DNA of 16,545 nucleotides from Aurantimonas sp036252795. Lineage in GTDB: Bacteria > Pseudomonadota > Alphaproteobacteria > Rhizobiales > Rhizobiaceae. Position 1 is the first letter of the stretch, and every line of letters begins with the position of its first letter. The notes below the pieces were generated by a model. The model was not told the DNA's origin and did not search any database. It worked only from the letters and a program-made list of their open reading frames with translations. Below, piece after piece: positions 7,633 to 13,678 of this stretch. The DNA lies in contig DASYHY010000185.1 in the NCBI GenBank assembly GCA_036252795.1, positions 1 to 16,545 on the forward strand, given 5' to 3'. Made by a program: the position numbers and the translations under genes.

Positions 7633-8022
7633 TTACTGAAGCGGTCCGACGACGGCTTCCATGGTCTTCTTGAGCACGGGGAGCGTGATCGGCTTGGCCA
7701 GGAAGTTGTTGACGCCCGATTGCGCCGCCTGCTGAACCAGTTCGCGGTCTCCCTTGCCGGTCAGGATGATGAAAGGCGTCTTCTTGGTCGGTCCGTAGGC
7801 GCGAATCGCCTTCAGCAACTGGATCCCGTCGAGCTTCGGCATGTTGAAGTCGGAGATGATGATGTGGCACGGCGCCGTCATCATCGTCCGCAGCGCTTCT
7901 TCGCCATCCGTCGCAAAGACGATGTTCTTGATCCCGAGTTGTTCGAGCGCGTCGCGAATGAGCATGCGACTCGTACGATGATCGTCGACGATCAGGACCT
8001 TCAGGTGATCTTTGATGCTCAT
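7633..8022 (-). CDS. cheY2: Chemotaxis response regulator CheY2, likely main motor-binding CheY
   Basis: A single-domain receiver of 129 residues. Phosphorylation-site residues are in place: Asp13-Asp14 (VLIVDDH), phospho-acceptor Asp58 (IISDFNMP), Thr88 (ILTGKG) and Lys110 (LAKPIT). In S. meliloti the CheY in this position, also with Asp58, is the main motor regulator that slows rotation, while CheY1 acts as a phosphate sink; the same division is inferred here from gene order. The ribosome binding site AGAGGT is 8 bases before the ATG. It is separated from cheB by 103 bases, one of the longer gaps in the operon, which contains a perfect palindrome, so some independent control is possible. 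Confidence 0.95.
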   Translation of the reverse strand: MSIKDHLKVLIVDDHRTSRMLIRDALEQLGIKNIVFATDGEEALRTMMTAPCHIIISDFNMPKLDGIQLLKAIRAYGPTKKTPFIILTGKGDRELVQQAAQSGVNNFLAKPITLPVLKKTMEAVVGPLQ

Positions 8023-8084
8023 TGCGCCATACCTCTTGAATGCATTAGACGCCGGACTTGTGAAGGTTTCCCCCAGCGGAAGCG

Positions 8085-8102
8085 GAAAAGTTGCAACTTT
8101 TC
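8085..8102. repeat. Perfect 18-bp palindrome between cheB and cheY2
   Basis: GAAAAGTTGCAACTTTTC reads identically on both strands and is centred on TTGCAA. It is unusually AT-rich for this window and lies in the 103-base gap, 62 bases upstream of the cheY2 start. As DNA it has the form of an operator for a dimeric regulator; as RNA it could form a 7-bp stem with a UGCA loop. No T-tract follows on the gene strand, so a terminator is unlikely. Confidence 0.5.
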
Positions 8103-8125
8103 GGGCGAGATGCGTCGCGACGGGA

Positions 8126-9187
8126 TCATGCGAAGATCTGCCGGGCGATGCGGGTCAGCGGAACACGCTTCTCGGCCGCGCCGATCTCGTGCGCGACACG
8201 GGGCATGCCGTAGACCAGCGATGATTCCTCGTCCTGCGCGATCGTCCGGGCGCCGCCCTTTCGCATCTCGAGCAGGCCCTGCGCCCCGTCGCGCCCCATC
8301 CCTGTCAGGATCACCCCGGTCATGCGGCCCTTGAAGTTCTTGGCGAGCGAGGCGAACAGGACGTCGACCGAGGGGCGGTGCCCGCAGACCGGACCGTCTT
8401 CGACGAGCGCGATGGTAGGCTGCGTGCCCTTGCGCAGCATCATGTGACGACCGCCGCCCGGAGCGAGATAGACCCGCCCCTGCTGCACCGGATCGCCGTC
8501 CTTCGCCTCGGTCACCCGCGCCGGGCAGGCCCGGTCGAGGCGCGCCGCGAAGGAACCGGTGAACGCTGCGGGAAGGTGCTGGACAATGAGGGTGGGCGGG
8601 CAGTCCGCAGGGAACTCGGCGAGCACCTGCATCAGCGCCTCGACACCGCCGGTAGACGAGCCGATGCCGACGAGTTCCGGCCCGGTCGCGCTGCGCGTCA
8701 CCGTCGTCGCCGCGGGTCGTCCCCGGGTCGTGCTGCCGCGGCGCCGGGCGAGGCCGGCGCGGGCTTGAGCCGCTTCCTTGACGAGACCCGGCAGCACCTC
8801 GAACGTGTTGCTCTGCGCGCCCGGCTTGGCGATGCAGTCGAACGCGCCGATCTCCAGGGCCGCCAGCGTCGCCGCCGCACCGGGCGCCGTGAGGTTCGAC
8901 ACCATGATCACCGGCGTCGGGCGAAGCGTCATGATCTTCTCGAGGAACTCGATGCCGTTCATGTCCGGCATCTCGACGTCCAGCGTCACGACGTCGGGGT
9001 CGAGCGCCTTCATCATCTCCCTTGCCTCGTAGGGATTGGCCGCTTCGCCGACGACCGTGATGTCGGGATCGCTGACGAGGGCGTGCCGGATCAGCGCCCG
9101 CATCGTCATCGAATCGTCGACGACCAGGACGCGCGCAGGCCCCTTGGCGGGGGCGCTTGCCTCGGATGGGTGTCGGTTCAGCTCCAT
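8126..9187 (-). CDS. cheB: Chemotaxis protein-glutamate methylesterase CheB
   Basis: CheB removes methyl groups from chemoreceptor glutamates when phosphorylated by CheA, giving adaptation. With the ATG at 9187 it has 353 residues. The N-terminal receiver (about 18-135) has Asp24-Asp25, phospho-acceptor Asp70 (TLDVEMPD) and Lys121. An Arg-rich linker (about 143-168) leads to the methylesterase domain, whose catalytic triad is Ser178 (GIGSSTGG), His204 (IVQHLP) and Asp300 (GMGRDG), at the same spacing as in Salmonella CheB. The GAGGGG ribosome binding site is 6 bases before ATG 9187 but touches ATG 9193, so the inner ATG is preferred. It starts 10 bases after the cheR stop. Confidence 0.96.
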   Translation of the reverse strand: MELNRHPSEASAPAKGPARVLVVDDSMTMRALIRHALVSDPDITVVGEAANPYEAREMMKALDPDVVTLDVEMPDMNGIEFLEKIMTLRPTPVIMVSNLTAPGAAATLAALEIGAFDCIAKPGAQSNTFEVLPGLVKEAAQARAGLARRRGSTTRGRPAATTVTRSATGPELVGIGSSTGGVEALMQVLAEFPADCPPTLIVQHLPAAFTGSFAARLDRACPARVTEAKDGDPVQQGRVYLAPGGGRHMMLRKGTQPTIALVEDGPVCGHRPSVDVLFASLAKNFKGRMTGVILTGMGRDGAQGLLEMRKGGARTIAQDEESSLVYGMPRVAHEIGAAEKRVPLTRIARQIFA

Positions 9188-9197
9188 CTCCATCCCC

Positions 9198-10127
9198 TCA
9201 GGCCGGCGACTTGCGATACGAGGTGTTGCCGTCATAGGTCAGGACGCTCGTCGCCGGCCCGCCGAGCCGCTCGGAATGCCCGACATAGAGGTAACCGCCC
9301 GGCTGAATGCGCTCGGCGAACCGGTTCCAGACCCGCTCGCGCGTCTGCTGGTCGAAATAGATCGTGACGTTGCGACAGAAGATCGCGTTGAACTTGCCCT
9401 TCATCGGCCACTGGCCGATCAGGTTGAGTTCACGGAAAGCCACGAGGTCGCGCATTGCGTCCACCACCTCGTAGCCCATCTCCTCCGTGCCGCCCTGCCT
9501 GCTGCCGGCGACCGGCGGTGCCGGCCGGAACCAGCGTCGGCGAAGTTCGGCGGGGACGCTGCCGAGGTCGCTGGCGCCGTAGATGCCGGTGCGGCCGGTG
9601 GCGACGACATTCGGGTCGATGTCCGTGGCGAGGATGCGGATGTCCAGGCTGGGCGCGTTCGGCATCATGGACAGCAGCGTCATCGCCATCGAGTACGGCT
9701 CGTGGCCGGTCGAGCAGCCGGCCGACCAGAGCCGAACCCGCTGGCCGCGCTTGGCAGCTTCCAGCAGGGGCGGCAGCAGGTGCTCGCGCAGATGGTCGAA
9801 ATGGTGCTTCTCGCGGAAGAAATGCGTGACGTTGGTGGTCAGCGACGCGAGCATGGTCATCCGCTCGCCGGCGTTGGACGCGTCTGCGACGAGCGCGCAA
9901 TAGTCCTTGAAGCTCGCGATGCCGAGTGTGCGCAGACGCTTCGACAGCCGCGAATAGACCAGGTTCGTCTTGGACGACGCCAGGTGGATGCCGGCATCCT
10001 CGTAGAGCATCCCGGCAATCTTGAGGAAGTCGGCTTCCGTCATCGGAAACTCGCCGGAGACGATCGACGCCGAGTCCCCTCGTGCGGTCCTCGCCGGCCT
10101 TTCCTGTCTCGTCTGACCGGTTACCAC
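9198..10127 (-). CDS. cheR: Chemotaxis protein methyltransferase CheR
   Basis: CheR transfers methyl groups from S-adenosylmethionine to receptor glutamates. The start chosen is GTG 10127, because TGGAG lies 6-7 bases before it; it gives 309 residues. An in-frame ATG at 10043 would remove 28 poorly conserved residues but has a weaker ribosome binding site. The helical N-terminal domain carries the family motif TNVTHFFREKHHF. The SAM-binding domain follows with LWSAGCSTGHEPYSMAM, ILATDIDPNVV, FREIN-like FRELNLI, and FNAIFCRNVTIYFD. The beta-subdomain region includes a Gly-rich loop (AGSRQGG), which would be compatible with docking to a receptor pentapeptide like the one found on the receptor in this operon; that link is inference. 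Confidence 0.95.
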   Translation of the reverse strand: MVTGQTRQERPARTARGDSASIVSGEFPMTEADFLKIAGMLYEDAGIHLASSKTNLVYSRLSKRLRTLGIASFKDYCALVADASNAGERMTMLASLTTNVTHFFREKHHFDHLREHLLPPLLEAAKRGQRVRLWSAGCSTGHEPYSMAMTLLSMMPNAPSLDIRILATDIDPNVVATGRTGIYGASDLGSVPAELRRRWFRPAPPVAGSRQGGTEEMGYEVVDAMRDLVAFRELNLIGQWPMKGKFNAIFCRNVTIYFDQQTRERVWNRFAERIQPGGYLYVGHSERLGGPATSVLTYDGNTSYRKSPA

Positions 10128-10182
10128 GTCAATCTCCAGGGTCTTCCCTTCGCGCTGTCGGCGCAGGATGTCGGAACTCGCA

Positions 10183-10203
10183 CCGCCGGCTTGCCGCCGG
10201 CGG
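10183..10203 (-). other. GC-rich stem-loop just after cheW
   Basis: A perfect 8-bp inverted repeat (CCGCCGGC and GCCGGCGG) with a 5-base loop starts about 10 bases after the cheW stop, in the 86-base gap before cheR. No U-tract follows, so it is more likely an mRNA-processing or stabilising hairpin that changes the ratio of upstream to downstream message than a full terminator. It could also be a chance product of GC-rich sequence. Confidence 0.4.
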
Positions 10204-10213
10204 CGAGAGGCTG

Positions 10214-10705
10214 CTAGGCGACGGCCTGCAGCTGCGGCAGGACGTTGTCGGTTGCGATGAGCGAGATCATGCGCGAGTCGATCGCCATGACGCCGCGCAC
10301 GAACTGCTTGGCGAGTTCAGACGCGATGTCCGGCGTCTGCTGCAGGGCGTCGTCCGTGACCGTCAGGATGTCCGACACCGCATCGACCAGGAGGCCGAAG
10401 AGCTGCTGGTCGACCCGCACCACGATGATGACGCTGCGCGCCGTCGGCGCCGTCTTGGGAAAGCCTAGCCGCGCCGCGAGATCGACGATCGGCAGCACCG
10501 CGCCGCGCAGGTTGATCACCCCGATGACGTAGAAAGGCGCGTGCGGCAGCGGGGTCGCGGCGGTCCATCCGCGGATCTCGCGCACCGACATGATGTCGAC
10601 GCAGAACTCCTGCTCGCCGATACGGAAGGCGATCAGTTCGCGGGTGTGTGCGTCGCCGCGATTGTCGTTGAGGTGGGGCGTCGTGAGCCCCGAGGTCATG
10701 GTCAT
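10214..10705 (-). CDS. cheW: Chemotaxis coupling protein CheW
   Basis: CheW links receptors to the kinase CheA in the signalling array. The protein has 163 residues from ATG 10705, a normal length. It is a single CheW domain with LIAFRIGEQEFCVDIMSVRE, VIGVINLRGAVLPIVDLAARLG and FGLLVDAVSDILTV. The ribosome binding site GGAG, placed 8 bases before this ATG, is formed by the last Glu codon of cheA. Two other starts are possible: a GTG at 10714 overlapping the cheA stop (GTGA), and ATG 10699. This is the only separate cheW in the window; CheA carries a second CheW-like domain at its C-terminus. Confidence 0.95.
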   Translation of the reverse strand: MTMTSGLTTPHLNDNRGDAHTRELIAFRIGEQEFCVDIMSVREIRGWTAATPLPHAPFYVIGVINLRGAVLPIVDLAARLGFPKTAPTARSVIIVVRVDQQLFGLLVDAVSDILTVTDDALQQTPDIASELAKQFVRGVMAIDSRMISLIATDNVLPQLQAVA

Positions 10706-10710
10706 GGAAC

Positions 10711-12924
10711 TCACTCCGCTGCGTGCTGAAGGCCGGTGTTGAAGGCGCCGTCGATGCGCGACGTTGCCACGATCGCGTCGACGTCGAGGATGAGGGCGAC
10801 ACGGCCGTCGCCCAGAATGGTGGCGGCGGCGATTCCCGGCACCTGGCCGTAATTCGCCTCCAGGCTCTTGATCACCACCTGCCGCTGGCCCTGGATCGTG
10901 TCCACGAGCAGCGCCGAGCGGGTGCCGTTTTCGGCTTCCACGAGGATGGCGACGCCGCTCGTCGCGCTGGTCGTCTCGGACGAGTAGCCGAGTTCCCGCC
11001 CGACATCGACGAGCGGCAGGAACGCGTCGCGGACTTTGATCAGCCTGGCCTCGCCGCCGAAGCTCTTCACTTCGTCCGGCTTGGGCTGCAGCGTCTCGAC
11101 GATCGCCGTCAGCGGCACGACGGCGGTCTGGTCGCCGACCGACACGATCATGCCGTCGAGCACCGCCAGCGTCAGCGGCAGGCTCATCGTGAAGGTCGAC
11201 CCCCTGCCCGGCTTCGAATTGATCGAGACGCGGCCGCCGAGCGCCTGGATGGAGCGCTTGACCACGTCCATGCCGACGCCGCGGCCCGACAACTCGGAGA
11301 TCTCCGAGGCGGTGGAGAAGCCCGGCATGAAGATGAGGTTGTCGATCTCCTCGTCCGAGAGGCTGGCTTCGGCCGGCACGAGGCCCTTTTCGATCGCGAT
11401 CTCCCGAACCTTCTTGCGGTTGATGCCGGCGCCGTCGTCGGCAATTTCGATCACGATCCGCCCCGAGCGGTGCATGGCGGCCACGCGCACCGTCCCCTCC
11501 TCGCTCTTGCCGGCCTCGCGTCGGACCTCCGGCTTCTCCAGACCGTGGTCGATGGCGTTGCGAATCATGTGGGTGAGCGGATCGGACAGCCGCTCGATCA
11601 CGGTCTTGTCGACTTCCGTGGCCTCACCTTCGGTCACCAGCCGGACCGTCTTGCCGGCGATGTCGGCGACTTCGCGGACCAGTCGCGGCAGCCGCTGGAA
11701 CACCGACTTCACCGGCTGGGCGCGGATCGCCATGACGCTGTCCTGGATCTCTCGCGTCAGCTGCTCGAGTTCCTCGAGGGCGACGGCGACATCCGAGGCC
11801 CGGGCGAGGCCGGCCTGAAAGGCGCGCTGGGAGAGCATGACCTGGTGGATCACCAGTTCGCCGACGAGGTCGATCAGCCGGTCGACCCGCTCGAGGTCTA
11901 CGCGGATGGTCTGGCCGGGGGTCGCAGCGGCAGCCTGGGACTTGGGTTCGCCGGCTTCGGCCTTGGGAGCAGGCGCGGCGGCCCGCACCGGCTGAGGCGC
12001 TGCAGGCGCTTCGACGGTCTGGGCGACGGGCTCGACCGGGTCGGTCGCTGCAGCCTCTGTCTCTGCCGGTTCCGGGCTTGCCTCGCCGCGGATTCGGGCG
12101 AGCAGGTCGGCCAGGTCGCCGTCGACGGCCGCGTCGCTTTCGCCCTCCGGCTCCCCGCCGACCGCCTCGACCGAGAGGTCGCAGTCACTTTCCACGAAGT
12201 CGAAGACCTCGCGGATCTTCGACTCGCCATGCTCGGTGTGCAGATCGATGGTGAAGGAGAGATAGGATGCTTCCGGATCGAGATCCGTCAGTCCGGGCAG
12301 CTCGCTGGTGTCGCAGGTGACGACCATCTCGCCGAGTTCGCCAAGGTCGCGCAGGATCCGCACGCTGTCATTGGCGTTGGCGTAGAGCGCCGCATGGGGC
12401 CGGAAGATGATCCGGTAATGCCCGTCGCTGCCGCCGCCCAGCATCTCCCCGACGTCCACCGCGACGGGCACAAAGTCGAAATCCATGCCGTCGTCGTCCG
12501 CCGCGGCCGGCGCCGCTGCGCCGTTCTCGCCACCCTTCGAACCGCCGACCAGCGCCTTCAGCTCCAGGATCAGCCCCGCATTGCGTTCCGCGTCGCACGA
12601 CCCCTCGTCGCGCGCCGCGGCGACGAGATCCGCCAGCGCGTCCGCGGCGCGCAGCATCACCTTGATCACCTGGTCGCTCGCTTCGAGCCGGTCCGAGCGC
12701 AGCTCGTCCAGGGTCGTCTCGAACACGTGGGCGAACTGCACCAGCTCGTCGAGGCTGAAAGCGCCCGCTCCGCCCTTGATCGAGTGCACGGCGCGGAAAA
12801 CCGCATTCACCGTGTCGGAGTCGGCCGCCCCGTTCTCGATCGCGAGGAGTCCTGCTTCGAGTTCGGCGAGTTGCTCGGCGCATTCCTCGAAGAAGGTCTG
12901 CCGGATTTCGGCCATCGCATCCAT
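10711..12924 (-). CDS. cheA: Chemotaxis sensor histidine kinase CheA
   Basis: CheA autophosphorylates in response to receptors and passes phosphate to the CheY proteins and CheB. The 737-residue protein has the full P1-P5 order. P1 (about 1-110) has phospho-acceptor His47 in AVHSIKGGAGAF. The P2 docking region is about 165-260. A Pro/Ala/Glu-rich linker runs from about 271 to 340, longer than needed for a simple tether. The P3 dimerisation helices (about 350-410) contain LIDLVGELVIHQVM. P4 (about 415-590) has the N box THMIRNAIDHGLE, G1 IEIADDGAGI and G2 SGRGVGMDVVK. P5 (about 595-735) is CheW-like (LDGMIVSVGDQTAVVPL). An AGGG ribosome binding site lies before ATG 12924; MAEI three codons further in is a possible start. 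It follows cheY1 after 83 bases. Confidence 0.97.
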   Translation of the reverse strand: MDAMAEIRQTFFEECAEQLAELEAGLLAIENGAADSDTVNAVFRAVHSIKGGAGAFSLDELVQFAHVFETTLDELRSDRLEASDQVIKVMLRAADALADLVAAARDEGSCDAERNAGLILELKALVGGSKGGENGAAAPAAADDDGMDFDFVPVAVDVGEMLGGGSDGHYRIIFRPHAALYANANDSVRILRDLGELGEMVVTCDTSELPGLTDLDPEASYLSFTIDLHTEHGESKIREVFDFVESDCDLSVEAVGGEPEGESDAAVDGDLADLLARIRGEASPEPAETEAAATDPVEPVAQTVEAPAAPQPVRAAAPAPKAEAGEPKSQAAAATPGQTIRVDLERVDRLIDLVGELVIHQVMLSQRAFQAGLARASDVAVALEELEQLTREIQDSVMAIRAQPVKSVFQRLPRLVREVADIAGKTVRLVTEGEATEVDKTVIERLSDPLTHMIRNAIDHGLEKPEVRREAGKSEEGTVRVAAMHRSGRIVIEIADDGAGINRKKVREIAIEKGLVPAEASLSDEEIDNLIFMPGFSTASEISELSGRGVGMDVVKRSIQALGGRVSINSKPGRGSTFTMSLPLTLAVLDGMIVSVGDQTAVVPLTAIVETLQPKPDEVKSFGGEARLIKVRDAFLPLVDVGRELGYSSETTSATSGVAILVEAENGTRSALLVDTIQGQRQVVIKSLEANYGQVPGIAAATILGDGRVALILDVDAIVATSRIDGAFNTGLQHAAE

Positions 12925-13007
12925 GTTGCTACCCTGTTCTCATCGTCGAACACCGACATAAAGCGCGGTGACTTGCCACAAGCTTACCGCCGGCGGGCGG
13001 ATGCCGA

Positions 13008-13379
13008 TCAGGCCGCGACGCGGTTGATCGCCTCGAGCAGCTTGGCGGGGTCGAATGGCTTGACGATCCAGCCCGTTGCGCCCGCCAGGCGGGCGCGCTG
13101 CTTCTTCTCCGCGTCGCTCTCCGTCGTCAGGACGAGGATCGGGATGGCCCGTCGCGAGGGGTCGCCACGGACCGCCTCGATGAACTGGAAGCCGTCCTTG
13201 CGGGGCATGTTGATGTCGGTGATGATCACGTCGGGTTCGACGGCCATTTCCTGCAGCACTTCAATGCCGTGCTCGCCATCTTCCGCCTGCACCACGTTGA
13301 AGCCGGAAGAGGACAAGGTCGCGCGCAGCATTTCCCGCATGGTGCGCGAATCGTCGATCGTCAGAACTGTCCTGCTCAT
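13008..13379 (-). CDS. cheY1: Chemotaxis response regulator CheY1, probable phosphate sink
   Basis: A single receiver domain of 123 residues with all key residues: Asp9-Asp10 (LTIDDSRTMREML), phospho-acceptor Asp55 (IITDINMPRKDG), Thr85 (LVLTTE) and Lys107 (IVKPFDP). The sequence differs clearly from CheY2 in this operon; the TIDDSRTMR and TDINMPRKDGF segments are typical of receivers encoded next to cheA. In S. meliloti the equivalent CheY1 drains phosphate from CheA and CheY2, aided by CheS. Here the start ATG overlaps the cheS stop (ATGA), so CheS and CheY1 should be made in fixed ratio, which fits that partnership. The frame extends upstream to 13523, but that part is antiphase to cheS. 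Confidence 0.94.
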   Translation of the reverse strand: MSRTVLTIDDSRTMREMLRATLSSSGFNVVQAEDGEHGIEVLQEMAVEPDVIITDINMPRKDGFQFIEAVRGDPSRRAIPILVLTTESDAEKKQRARLAGATGWIVKPFDPAKLLEAINRVAA

Positions 13380-13678
13380 GCCGCGATTTCCCTGTCGGTG
13401 AGGGTCCCCGAGAGACCCATGAGTTCGATGCCGTTGCGGAATGCCTCGGAGGGTTCCGCGATCTTGAAGCTGACGGCGTCCGCCTTCCACGAGGTGGCGG
13501 CTGCGAGAAGCACCTGTACGCACTGGGCTCCGATCTTGCTGACGGCCGAGGCGTCGAGCATCACCGGCTTGCCCCGAAGGCCGACGAGCTGGTCGCAGAG
13601 CGGGCCGGCAGCCTTGAGGTCGAGAACCGCCGGCAGGTCGATCGCAGCCGGCTTGGGGGTTGCGGGTCGTCGGGCCAT
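13376..13678 (-). CDS. cheS: STAS-domain protein CheS
   Basis: A 100-residue protein that is essentially one STAS domain. In S. meliloti the protein at this position (CheS, orf2) binds CheA and strengthens its hold on CheY1, speeding loss of phosphate from CheY1. The STAS core is visible as IDLPAVLDLKAAGPLCDQL, then VMLDASAVSKIGAQCVQVLL. In classical anti-sigma-factor antagonists the corresponding stretch is D-x-S-x-V-x-x-x-D-S-S-G with a phosphorylated Ser; here the D-S-S-G part reads I-G-A-Q, so regulation by Ser phosphorylation is not expected. The ATG overlaps the receptor stop as TGATG and is preceded by a strong GGAGGAG site 5 bases away. Its stop overlaps the cheY1 start. Confidence 0.85.
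   Translation of the reverse strand: MARRPATPKPAAIDLPAVLDLKAAGPLCDQLVGLRGKPVMLDASAVSKIGAQCVQVLLAAATSWKADAVSFKIAEPSEAFRNGIELMGLSGTLTDREIAA

Noticed and set aside
8040..8102. TTGCAA palindrome region considered as a sigma-54 promoter
   Set aside because: No GG and GC pair at the required 10-base spacing with the right flanks was found around it.
12987..12996. CCGCCGGCGG palindrome between cheY1 and cheA
   Set aside because: It is only 10 bases, has no loop, and pure G/C palindromes of this size are expected by chance at this composition.
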